A program made the position numbers and the translations under genes. Below are positions 18,736-26,597 of a stretch of 64,000 bases of DNA, piece by piece (the stretch's first letter is position 1; each line of letters opens with the position of its first letter). The stretch spans positions 62,001-126,000 of the forward strand of contig JADJJK010000026.1 in assembly GCA_016706545.1 (NCBI GenBank). The letters run 5' to 3'. This DNA is from Myxococcales bacterium (lineage in GTDB: Bacteria > Myxococcota_A > Polyangia > Haliangiales > Haliangiaceae). Below the pieces are notes generated by a model. That model ran no database searches. It saw only the letters and a list, made by a program, of their open reading frames with translations, and was not told the origin of the DNA.

Positions 18736-20157
18736 CGGAGGCTCCCTTGGGTCTCGGTGACGCGCTCGAGTTCGACCAAGCGCAGGTGAGTGTCGGTGGC
18801 GGCGGTGATCTGATCCGTACGCGCCTGGAGCAGCGCGGTGCGCGCGGCGATCACCTCGATCTGAGGCACCGCGCCGACCGCGTACTTCTTGGAGACGATG
18901 TCGTAGACCGCCTGCGCGCTGCGGACCCGCTCCTGAGCGGAGGCCACCGCGTGCAGCGAGACCTCCGCCGCCCCGTGCGCGTCGTGGACCTCCACGGCGA
19001 TCTGGTCCAGGAGCTGGCGGCGGCGCACGTCGAGCGCGGACAGCTCCAGCGCCTTGACCCGGCCGCGGCGCGCGTCCTTGCCCCCGTTGTAGAGGTTCCA
19101 CGATGCCAGCAACGAGACCGTGGCGAAGTCGTCGCTGAAGGTCGGCGTGATGTCCGAGGCCTGGACGCCATAGCTGAGGGCTAGCGCCACCGTGGGCAGC
19201 GAGCCGGTCTTGATGAGCTCGCGCTCCGCGGACACCACGGAGCGCCCCACGCCCAGGAGCCGCAACTCCGTGCGAGCCGAGATGGCGTCGCGCAGCGACG
19301 CAGCGAGCGCCACCGGCAAGGCGGCGGGCACCGCGAGCCGCGGCGGCGCCTCCACCGGCGAGTCAAGCGAGACGCCGCGCAGCGAGTTGACCGCGCGCGC
19401 CGCCGCGCTGCGCCTCCTCCACCTGACGCAGGAGCTGATCGTGCGCCGCGAGCTCTGCGCGCGCGCGGAACACCACGTCTCCGGTCTGCTTGTCCGCCGC
19501 GACTAGCTGCTGGCTGACCCGGAGGTTCTCTTCCAGGAGCGCGCGGGTCTCGCGCAAGAGCGCGGCCACCTGCGCGGCGCGCGCGTGGCCAAGGTACGCG
19601 GTGCGCAGCCCAGCGATGATCTCTCGGCGCACGAGGTCAAGCTCCACCTGGCTTGCCTGCTGGCTGAGCCCCGCCAGCTTCTGCGCTGTGGACAGCGCTG
19701 GGATATAGAGCGGCTGCGCGAGCTCGAGCTTGGCGTCCAAGGCTGGCGGCAGGCGTAGCTGCAGATCGGTGGGAAAGCCGGCCTGGCCCGTGACCTGGTT
19801 GAGCGTGCCGTACACCGGGTTAAACAGCGCGCCCAGGTCGAGCCCACCGAAGAAGAAGTGGGTGTAACGCGCGCTCAGGTCCACGGTCGGGTAGTAGGCC
19901 GAGCGCACCACCCGGACCTCGGCGGCGCGGCGCTGCTTCTCCAGCTCCTTGCCCGCCAGCGCGAAATTCTGCGCCAGCGCCTCACGCTGATACTGCGCCA
20001 GCCCCGGCGCTTGCGCGGCGCCAAGCGCTTCCTTTGGGGCTTCCCCCGCCGCCTCGGGGCTCGCCGGGACCGGCTGGGCGTTGGCCGCCGGGCCAACCAG
20101 CGGGCTCAGGGCAAGAACAAATCCCGCGAAGAAACAGTAGGTTCTCATGTTACCCAT
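18732..20157 (-). pseudogene. TolC-family outer-membrane efflux protein, one frameshift
   Basis: Both halves of a TolC-type channel are present but in different frames. The N-terminal 260 residues (20157 to about 19390) include a signal peptide, FGGLDLGALFNPVYG and the first helical repeat. The C-terminal 205 residues (about 19400 to 18732) include the second repeat with SWNLYNGGKDARR. The break lies in a GGCGGCGCGCGCG run at about 19385-19405. Deleting one base joins VEEAQR to ARAVNSLRGVSLDSPVEAPP. The flanking genes are intact, so either the pump lacks its channel or the extra base is an assembly error. It is the first gene of the pump operon. Confidence 0.85.
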
Positions 20158-20181
20158 CGTTCAAGTATTAAATGATGTTCA
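20155..20181. promoter_or_regulatory. Operator-like site before the efflux operon
   Basis: TTAAATGATGTTCA (20168-20181) with an imperfect inverted partner CATCGTTCAA at 20155-20164, located at the start of the outer-membrane gene. It differs at two positions from the site next to the TetR gene. Confidence 0.55.
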
Positions 20182-20204
20182 GGATCTGCTCTGGCTCACT
20201 GCTC

Positions 20205-20924
20205 TCACTGCTCGGGCAAGGAGCGCCTGCGCCGCGGCTCTGGCGCGACGGAGGACGACGGCGCTGGCGATGCAGCGGACGCTGGCGGCCCTCCCGACCT
20301 TGGCAGCACCAGCGTGTCGAGCAAGTACTGGTAGGCCGGCATCACCGCGGCGTCGCGGTGGCTCTCCGGCAGCACCATGCAGCGGTCGCAGATCTGCAGG
20401 GTGACTGCGCCATGCACCGCGGACCACAGCAAGAACGCGATGACCTCCGGGTCGCCAGGGCGGATCCAGCCGTCCTGCACCGCTACCTGCACCAGCGCGC
20501 GCAGCGAGTCATAGACCGCCTTGCCTTCTGGCCAGGACGCCGCCTCATGGAGGGTGCGTGAGGTAGCCTGGGCCACAAACATCAGGTGGTACAGCTCGGG
20601 GTTTGCGCGCGCGAAGGAGATGTAGGCCTCGCCGAGCTGCGCGAGCTGCTCTACCGGCGTGTGTGCTGCGCCAATGGCCGCCACGAAGCGCTGCTGGAGC
20701 TCGCCAAATCCAGCCTGATGGATGGCGTAGAGAATCGCATCTTTGTCTTTGAAATAGCTGTAGATAGCGCCCGGCGTGTACTCGACCGCGTCGGCGATGC
20801 GCCGGATGGTCGTGCTCTCGTAGCCCTCGGTGACGAACAGCCGCTGCGCGGCATCAATGATGAGGCGCCTCATCTCTTCGCGTTCGCGCTCGCGCCGGCT
20901 TGGGACTTGCTCTGGTGTGTTCAT
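20205..20924 (-). CDS. TetR/AcrR-family repressor of the RND operon
   Basis: The N-terminal helix-turn-helix is typical: RLIIDAAQRLFVTEGYESTT, IRRIADAVEYTPGAIYSYFKDKDAIL. The C-terminal part is a TetR_C-type ligand-binding domain with a long helix bundle, and the last 30 residues are a low-complexity Ser/Pro/Arg tail. The gene lies just upstream of the efflux operon on the same strand. Near-identical inverted-repeat sites in front of both genes suggest it represses itself and the pump. Confidence 0.93.
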   Translation of the reverse strand: MNTPEQVPSRREREREEMRRLIIDAAQRLFVTEGYESTTIRRIADAVEYTPGAIYSYFKDKDAILYAIHQAGFGELQQRFVAAIGAAHTPVEQLAQLGEAYISFARANPELYHLMFVAQATSRTLHEAASWPEGKAVYDSLRALVQVAVQDGWIRPGDPEVIAFLLWSAVHGAVTLQICDRCMVLPESHRDAAVMPAYQYLLDTLVLPRSGGPPASAASPAPSSSVAPEPRRRRSLPEQ

Positions 20925-20954
20925 AAACGTCGTATGAAGATTAAACGATGTTTA
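20924..20954. promoter_or_regulatory. Operator-like inverted repeat before the TetR gene
   Basis: Arms TAAACGTCGT (20924-20933) and ACGATGTTTA (20945-20954) are inverted with one mismatch, spaced 11 bases. The right part TTAAACGATGTTTA matches TTAAATGATGTTCA in front of the efflux operon at 12 of 14 positions. Confidence 0.6.
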
Positions 20955-21162
20955 CTATCCAGGGATGGACGTGTCAAGCGCCGCGGCTGTGCCGCGCTGA
21001 CGAGGTGTTCGGGAAAGCCCCGAGCCCCCGAGAGCGCCGAGAGCCCCCGAGGGCCCTGAGCGCCTCATGCGCCCATGAGCCCCGTAACACGAGGGCGAAC
21101 GCCAGCAAGGGCTGCCCAGGGGCCCGTGGCGAAGCGAGCGCTGGGCGCGCGGCGCTGGCGCC

Positions 21163-21864
21163 TCAGCCCACTTCTTGCGCGTACGTCATCACCAGGAACA
21201 TCACGGCTTCGCCGCGCCCAATGTTGCGGTAGGCGTGGGGGGAGTCCGCCTCGAACAGGATGGAGTCCCCGGCGTCGAGGTGATGGGTCTCGCCGGCGAT
21301 GTCGATCTCGACCGAGCCAGCGCTCACCACCAGGTTCTCGGCCGTGCCAGGGGCGTGGGACTCCGCGCGCTCCACTCCGCCGCTGGCCAGCCGAAGCTCG
21401 TAGAACTCGACCCGGCGCGGCTCATCAAACGGAAACAGCGCGCGTGAGGAGAAGGCCCGGTCTTTGCTGGTGAGCACCTTGGCCTCCCCGGCGCGCAGCA
21501 CCAGCACCCCTGACTGGGTCCGCGAGCTGATGAGCGCGGAGAAGGTGACCTCCAGCGCGCGCGCGATCTTCCACAGCACGTTGATCGTGGGCGCGCTCTG
21601 CCCCAGCTCGATCTGGCCGAGCATGGCGCGCGACACGCCAGACTGGTTGGCCAGCTTCTCCAGCGACAGGCCGCGGCGAGTGCGCAGCCGGCGAAGGTTG
21701 GCGCCGACGATGGGCGCCAGATCTGCGGGCTCGGCGTGCTCCGGCGCGAGCACCGCGGGGGCCGGCGCCGGCGCCGCGGCGGCCGGCTTGCGCGACGGCG
21801 GCTCCGACGAGCCCGCGCCGCGCGAGCTCTTGGGAGCGGGGGTGGGACGGCTCTTGCGCTTCAT
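21163..21864 (-). CDS. XRE-family regulator with a cupin sensor domain
   Basis: It has a low-complexity basic/Ala-Pro start (residues 1-50), an XRE helix-turn-helix (LRRLRTRRGLSLEKLANQSG, SRAMLGQIELGQSAPTINVL) at about 53-108, and a C-terminal cupin (PGTAENLVVSAGSVEIDI, HLDAGDSILFEADSPHAYRN). Such HTH-cupin proteins are regulators responding to small ligands such as amino acids or polyamines. ATG 21864 is favoured over the upstream codon. A short palindrome lies 60 bases upstream. Its target is unknown; the next genes downstream are the RND operon, and upstream are cobalamin genes. Confidence 0.94.
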   Translation of the reverse strand: MKRKSRPTPAPKSSRGAGSSEPPSRKPAAAAPAPAPAVLAPEHAEPADLAPIVGANLRRLRTRRGLSLEKLANQSGVSRAMLGQIELGQSAPTINVLWKIARALEVTFSALISSRTQSGVLVLRAGEAKVLTSKDRAFSSRALFPFDEPRRVEFYELRLASGGVERAESHAPGTAENLVVSAGSVEIDIAGETHHLDAGDSILFEADSPHAYRNIGRGEAVMFLVMTYAQEVG

Positions 21865-21923
21865 GTCGCTACCTCGTCCGAGCGAGCCGCCGGTGGTCGC
21901 CAGCAACGCTCATGCCCATTGCT

Positions 21924-21939
21924 ATCCGTTTTAACGGAT
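21924..21939. promoter_or_regulatory. Palindromic operator candidate
   Basis: Perfect 7-base arms ATCCGTT / AACGGAT around TT, inside a larger imperfect inversion ATTGC...GCAAT (about 21918-21947). It sits between the cobT-like gene and the XRE-cupin gene and is a likely binding site for the XRE protein. Confidence 0.55.
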
Positions 21940-21993
21940 GCTGGCAATCGATATCCTCTGCGAAGTGGCCGGCCCTGGCCTTGGCCCACGCGG

Positions 21994-22950
21994 TCAGAGC
22001 GCGACCGCATCCAGGAGCCCCAGCACCATCGCCGCACCGGCGCCCTCGCCGTGGCCCACGCCGCCGGCAAACACCGGTGACAGCTCCAGGGCGCGCGCGA
22101 TGGCCGGCAGGTAGCCCAGGCCAAGCTGCGACGCCAGCAGGTAGCCCGCGCAAGCTGGCGCCATCCGCGCCGCCAGCAGCGCCGCCAGCGCGGTGCTCTC
22201 GCCATCGAGGATGACCGGCACGTTCATCGAAGCCGCGGCCAGGATCACCCCGGTGAGCACGGCGTGCTCCGGCCCGGCGAAGGCGCCCAGCAGCGCCAGC
22301 GCGTCCGGGTGCTCCCGCTCCGCGAAGGCTCGCCCCAGCGCGACCAGCTCCGGCTCTGCCGCGCGGCCCAGCGGCTCGCTGTCAGGTGGCAGGAGCGCGC
22401 CGGCCAGGAGCGCGGCGGAGATCTCCGCGCCGAGCCCCAGCGCGCCAACCGCCAGGACATCCACGCCGTCCCCCACCAGCGACACCGCCACCGCGATGCC
22501 GGCCTCCAGCGCGGCGTTTCGCTCCACGACGGTCAGCGCCGCGGCAAGGCGGGCGTCGCCGCTGGGATGTCGGCCCAGGCGAACGACGGAGGACGGGAGG
22601 TGCGCGGGCTCGGCGCACCCGCAATCCAGGAGCAAGAGCTCCGCGCGCGCCGCGCGCAGCAGCGAGTTGAGCGGGCCCCCACCGCCGGCAAGGTCCCGCG
22701 CCGCCGAGGCGGTGGGGTGCTCGGCGCCGAGCCGCACCCCCGGATCTGCGGCGCCGTGATCGCCAAGCGCCACCAGCAACGCGCGGCGGGCGGCGCGCGG
22801 CGCGCCGTGCTGCGCCCCGGCCAGCGCCCCGCCGAGCTGCTCGGACAGCGGGCCCCGTGCGCGCAGGCGGCGGCGCGCGTGCTCACGCTGCGCCGCGCTC
22901 GCCGGCGTGATCGATTCGAGCACGTGGCGCAGCGCCAGGCCGCCGGTCAT
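21994..22950 (-). CDS. cobT: CobT-like nicotinate-nucleotide:dimethylbenzimidazole phosphoribosyltransferase
   Basis: CobT activates the lower ligand base during cobalamin assembly. The C-terminal half fits: VGDGVDVLAVGALGLG, MNVPVILDGESTALAALLA, and VFAGGVGHGEGAGAAMVLGLLDA, in which the catalytic glutamate of the GEG motif is kept. The N-terminal half is divergent and Ala-rich. The start ATG overlaps the stop of the permease gene (ATGA). Adjacency to BtuC/BtuD-type genes supports a role in corrinoid salvage. The divergent N-terminus means another base or a degenerate function is possible. Confidence 0.78.
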   Translation of the reverse strand: MTGGLALRHVLESITPASAAQREHARRRLRARGPLSEQLGGALAGAQHGAPRAARRALLVALGDHGAADPGVRLGAEHPTASAARDLAGGGGPLNSLLRAARAELLLLDCGCAEPAHLPSSVVRLGRHPSGDARLAAALTVVERNAALEAGIAVAVSLVGDGVDVLAVGALGLGAEISAALLAGALLPPDSEPLGRAAEPELVALGRAFAEREHPDALALLGAFAGPEHAVLTGVILAAASMNVPVILDGESTALAALLAARMAPACAGYLLASQLGLGYLPAIARALELSPVFAGGVGHGEGAGAAMVLGLLDAVAL

Positions 22951-24008
22951 GGGGCCTCCCACATGCCGGCGCGGCGCTTGTGCCAGACGAGGATGAGCAC
23001 GAAGAACGGGCCGCCAAAGAGCGCGGTCACCGCGCCGGTGGGGAGCTGCGCTGGCGCGATGGCCAACCGCGCCACCAGATCGCAGAGCACCACCAGGACC
23101 CCGCCACCGAGCGCCGAGGCTGGCAGCAGCAGCCGATGGTCCGGCCCAAGGAGCGCCCGCAGCGCGTGCGGCACGATGAGCCCGACGAACCCGATGGGGC
23201 CGCCCAGCGAGATGCTCACGCCGATGAGCAGCGACGCCACCGCGAACACCAGGCGATGGGTGCGCCCGACCGACACGCCCACCGAGGCCGCGGCCTCTTC
23301 CCCGGCGGCCAGGGCGTTGAGCTCCCGCGCAGACCACCACAGGAGCAGCAGGCCGCCGAGGATGGGCAGCGCCGCCCCCTCGACGAAGATCCAGCGCCGG
23401 CCATCCAGGCCGCCCATCATCCACCGCAGCATGCGGCTTATCTCCGTGAAGTCCGCGGTGGCCTGCACCAGCAGCGAGGCCGCCGAACAGAACATGGAGA
23501 CGGTGACGCCGGCGAGCACCAAGGTTGCCGGCGGCAAGTGGCGGCCCACCCGCGCGAGCTGCCACACCGCAGCGAGCGCCAGCGCCGCGCCCGCCAGGGC
23601 GGCGCCGGCGATGCCGAGCTCGCCCAGCCAGCGATCAAAGCCCAGGCGGATCCCGATCACCGCCAGGAGCGCCGAGCCCGAGGACACGCCGAGGGTATAC
23701 GGCTCGGCCAGCGGGTTGCGGAGCAGCGCCTGCAACGCGCAGCCCGCGCCGCCGAGCGCCGCGCCGACCAGGAGACCGGCCACCGTGCGTGAGATGCGCA
23801 GCCACAAGATCTGGTGCTCCGGCCCATCGCCGGAGAACGCCGCCAGCGGTAGCAACCGCAAGGAGCGCCCCTGGGCTGAGCTGTCCACGCCCACCAGCAC
23901 GGACAGGGCCGCTACCGCGACGGTCACTGCGCCCAGCAGCAGCAGCGCCGCCAGGAGCCGCCCCAGGGTCAACGCTCGCGGCTGGCGCCAGGACAGAAAG
24001 CCGCTCAT
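22947..24008 (-). CDS. btuC: FecCD-family ABC permease (BtuC-like)
   Basis: An inner-membrane permease for iron-siderophore or vitamin B12 uptake, with about ten helices. Key family stretches are RISRTVAGLLVGAALGGAGCALQ, NPLAEPYTLGVSSGSAL and GGPIGFVGLIVPHALR, the last contacting the ATPase. ATG 24008 overlaps the stop of the ATPase gene (ATGA), and its own stop overlaps the cobT start. The cobT neighbour points to cobalamin rather than iron. The matching binding protein is not in this cluster; a candidate lies about 20 kb away. Confidence 0.94.
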   Translation of the reverse strand: MSGFLSWRQPRALTLGRLLAALLLLGAVTVAVAALSVLVGVDSSAQGRSLRLLPLAAFSGDGPEHQILWLRISRTVAGLLVGAALGGAGCALQALLRNPLAEPYTLGVSSGSALLAVIGIRLGFDRWLGELGIAGAALAGAALALAAVWQLARVGRHLPPATLVLAGVTVSMFCSAASLLVQATADFTEISRMLRWMMGGLDGRRWIFVEGAALPILGGLLLLWWSARELNALAAGEEAAASVGVSVGRTHRLVFAVASLLIGVSISLGGPIGFVGLIVPHALRALLGPDHRLLLPASALGGGVLVVLCDLVARLAIAPAQLPTGAVTALFGGPFFVLILVWHKRRAGMWEAP

Positions 24009-24772
24009 CGGGGGACCGCAAACGGCGCACCGCTGGGCAGCACCCCGAGGTGAAAGCCGATGCCAAAGGCCTCCTGGGTGCGACGGGCCGCCAGCACGTC
24101 CTGCGGCGCGCCGCGCTCGGCGATGGTGCCACCGGCGACCAGCCACATCGACGACGCGGTGCGCAGTGCCAGATCCAGATCATGGGTGACCACGATGGCC
24201 AGGAGCCCGGCGGCGCAGCGCTCCTTGAGCATGGCGAACAACGCGCGTGCGTGCGCCGGATCGAACGCGGCGGTGGGCTCGTCGAGGAGCAAGCAGGACG
24301 CGCCCTGACAAAGCGCCTGGGCGATCACCACGCGGCGCGCCTCTCCGGCCGACAGCTCATCAAACCGGCGCTGCGCGAGCGCGGCGACGTCGCAGGCGTC
24401 CATGGCAGCGGTCGCCGCGGCGCGGTCCGCCTCGCTTGGCCAGCCCAGGCCATGCTGCGCGGCGAACCGCCCCAGCAGCACCACCTCCTCCACGGAGAAC
24501 GAGAAGGCGAGCCGATAGTGCTGCGGGACGTAGGCCAGCGACCTCGCCACGATCTTGCGCGGCGAGGTCCACGGATCCACGCCCGAGGTGCGCACCGCAC
24601 CGGAGCTCACCGGGCAGAGGCCCGCGATCGCGCGCAGCAGCGTGGTCTTGCCAGCGCCGTTGGGGCCGACGATGGCGACGAGCTGACCGGGCTCGGCGCT
24701 GGCGCTGACCTCGCTGAGGATGCGCTTGGCGCCCAGGTCCACGACCACGCGGTCGACGCTGACCAGCGGCAT
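24005..24772 (-). CDS. btuD: ABC transporter ATPase (BtuD/FecE-like)
   Basis: All nucleotide-binding motifs are present: Walker A GPNGAGKTT, Q-loop in AYVPQHYRL, signature LSAGEARRV, Walker B CLLLDEPTAAFD, and H-loop VVTHDLDL. The length of 255 residues is typical for B12/siderophore importers. ATG 24772 (MPLVSVDRVVVDLG) was chosen because the upstream frame codes unrelated residues and crosses a repeat. It is the first gene of the ATPase-permease-CobT unit. No cobalamin riboswitch was found in the roughly 150-base leader. Confidence 0.93.
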   Translation of the reverse strand: MPLVSVDRVVVDLGAKRILSEVSASAEPGQLVAIVGPNGAGKTTLLRAIAGLCPVSSGAVRTSGVDPWTSPRKIVARSLAYVPQHYRLAFSFSVEEVVLLGRFAAQHGLGWPSEADRAAATAAMDACDVAALAQRRFDELSAGEARRVVIAQALCQGASCLLLDEPTAAFDPAHARALFAMLKERCAAGLLAIVVTHDLDLALRTASSMWLVAGGTIAERGAPQDVLAARRTQEAFGIGFHLGVLPSGAPFAVPR

Positions 24773-24830
24773 GTCCCCACGTACCACGGGCGGTCTCGCC
24801 TGGGTAGGGCCGGTGCTTCCAGACGCCAAG

Positions 24831-24885
24831 GCCGCCGCGCGGGCGAGCGCGGGACCAGCGCGCCGCCGCGCGGGCGAGCGCGGGG
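24831..24885. repeat. Direct repeat GCCGCCGCGCGGGCGAGCGCGGG, 31-bp period
   Basis: Two copies of a 23-base unit separated by eight bases, followed by three short ...TCGATC repeats. They fill the leader between the YiiX-like gene and btuD. Confidence 0.65.
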
Positions 24886-24919
24886 CTCGATCAGAACTCG
24901 ATCGGGGGTCGATCGCGGC

Positions 24920-25558
24920 TCAGCGCCAGTAGGTCGCCACCGCCACCAAGGGGCGCTCGCCGCGCTCGCCGGAGTCGTAGATCGTCGGGCCGAGCGTCAC
25001 CAGGTCGCCGGGCGCGATCAAGCCGCTGACCTCGTAGCCTCGATCTTGCGCGCGGTAGGCCCAGGCCACCAGCTCGGAGCAGTAGAAGCGCTCCGGATCA
25101 TCGATGCCGACGAAGCCGGAGAAATCGAAGCCCGTGCCGATCTCGTCGCGGGCGCGGCGCACCGCGTCGCGCCGTTCGCTGGCTGACAGCTCCGGACGCA
25201 CGATCATGACGCGATGAGCTCCGCGGACGTAGTCCGCCAGCGCGCGCTCGGTGACCCCGCTGTCGACCGCCTCGATCACGGTCCCGGTGGTCGCGTCGTA
25301 GATGCCGGCGTGGCTGACATCAGGTCCGCCGGTGACCAGCGTGATCACATCCGACAGGACGGCGTAGCCGCGGCGAAGGACGATGTCCCCATCTTGCACG
25401 GCGCGCGCAGCCTCGCGCGTGAACAGCTGGCCATACGCATCATCGAGCTTCTGCTCCTCGGGCCGCGACACGATGTACGACCGCGAGCAACTGACCATCA
25501 GGAGCGCCGTGGTCGCAGCGACCACAAGCCAGCGTGAGAACCCAGGCCAAGACGTCAT
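24920..25558 (-). CDS. YiiX/YebB-like NlpC/P60-superfamily lipoprotein
   Basis: The product has a lipobox (LLMVSC) and a permuted-papain-like fold of the YiiX group: DGDIVLRRGYAVLSD, VSHAGIYD and FYCSELVAWAY, with the catalytic His in the second motif and the Cys in the third. These enzymes cut amide bonds in cell-wall peptides or lipids. ATG 25558 gives the signal peptide directly; the upstream open frame runs through a tandem repeat. It precedes btuD by about 150 bases on the same strand. Confidence 0.85.
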   Translation of the reverse strand: MTSWPGFSRWLVVAATTALLMVSCSRSYIVSRPEEQKLDDAYGQLFTREAARAVQDGDIVLRRGYAVLSDVITLVTGGPDVSHAGIYDATTGTVIEAVDSGVTERALADYVRGAHRVMIVRPELSASERRDAVRRARDEIGTGFDFSGFVGIDDPERFYCSELVAWAYRAQDRGYEVSGLIAPGDLVTLGPTIYDSGERGERPLVAVATYWR

Positions 25559-25654
25559 GCCTGCGTGAATTGCAAAGGCTGGACCAGCGATCTCGTCGAC
25601 AGCTTGTCGATAGCTTGTCGACGGTTCGCGAGGAGCCGTCGACGGCTTGTCAGT

Positions 25655-25698
25655 GAGTTGCAGACGAGTTGCCAGTGAGTTGCCAGTGAGTTGCCAGG
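25655..25698. repeat. 11-bp tandem repeat GAGTTGCCAGT, four copies
   Basis: Copies at 25655-25665 (degenerate), 25666-25676, 25677-25687 and 25688-25698. A second pair, AGCTTGTCGA/TAGCTTGTCGA, lies just before it (about 25599-25622). Both are non-coding. Confidence 0.8.
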
Positions 25699-25810
25699 CC
25701 CTGCCTGTCCGCAGACCCAACAGCCTGACGGCGGCGATCCTGACACTTGCTCAAGAATCCGACTCCGAGTTCACCTGACGGAGCGAGTCGGGTGGCAAGC
25801 GCGCTGCTCG

Positions 25811-26476
25811 TCAGAACGCGCCCACCAAGGAGAGCCCGGCGCTGTGGGGAGTCGTCATCGGCACCACGGCGACGCGAAGCCTGCGCGCTCGTCGCAGGTT
25901 GGCGCGATCCACCGCGTCGTCGGCGTCGATCCAGCCATACAGGCCGGCGCCAGCGCTGGCTGCCAGTCCGACGTAGATCAGGCCGCCCTCCCCATCGGAG
26001 CCGAAGGACAGCGCGGCCCCGGTGTACGCCAGCGCCAGGCCACCCGCGATGACCGAGCTGATGACGAGCGCCCGCCTCCGCTCACCAGCGTACAGGTGTC
26101 CGGTGCTCGGACCGATGACCGCGCCCGCGAGCCCCGCGGCGATCAGCGTGCCCCCGAGGTACGTCGAGTCATCGAGCAAGTTGCCGCCGACCGCGACCGC
26201 CGCCCAGGAGCCGAGCGTCAGGCCCACCGAAAGCGCCGTCGCCGTGCTCGGTGACTTGTAGCCGGGGCGCTGCGCGAGCCGCTCGGTGTCGATCTTGACC
26301 GGGAGCTCGTGCTCCGGCGAGGCGCGCTGCGCGGCTGGCGAGGCGAAAGGCTGGGTCGCTGGTGGAGCGACCTCCTCCGCCCGCGCGACACCCCCGAGCC
26401 CGACGTGGAGCGCCGCCACCAGCGCGCTCGTCACCATCCAGCGGGGAGCCGACGTCCGCTCTTGTATGTGCATCAT
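25811..26476 (-). CDS. Hypothetical membrane protein with signal peptide
   Basis: After a signal peptide (MVTSALVAALHVGLGGVARA) and a Pro/Ala-rich linker, the protein has four or five hydrophobic segments rich in Gly and Ala, such as ATALSVGLTLGSWAAVAVGG and LIYVGLAASAGAGLYGW. It has the look of small inner-membrane proteins common in myxobacteria, but I recognise no family. Two adjacent ATGs (26476, 26473) can serve as start. It stands between the YiiX-like gene and the lipase gene on the same strand with long gaps. Confidence 0.62.
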   Translation of the reverse strand: MMHIQERTSAPRWMVTSALVAALHVGLGGVARAEEVAPPATQPFASPAAQRASPEHELPVKIDTERLAQRPGYKSPSTATALSVGLTLGSWAAVAVGGNLLDDSTYLGGTLIAAGLAGAVIGPSTGHLYAGERRRALVISSVIAGGLALAYTGAALSFGSDGEGGLIYVGLAASAGAGLYGWIDADDAVDRANLRRARRLRVAVVPMTTPHSAGLSLVGAF

Positions 26477-26597
26477 GCCCAGAGCGTAGGGCGCGCCGAT
26501 CGACGAGGCTTCGCACCAACCTAGCAAACAACGGAAGCCTCGAGCACTTCCCCGACATCCGCTCGTCTGGTGTGGCCAGCGTCACCTGATCGAAGCC

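Noticed and set aside
24773..24919. Cobalamin riboswitch before btuD
   Set aside because: The leader consists of GC-rich direct repeats and none of the conserved B12-box sequence is visible.
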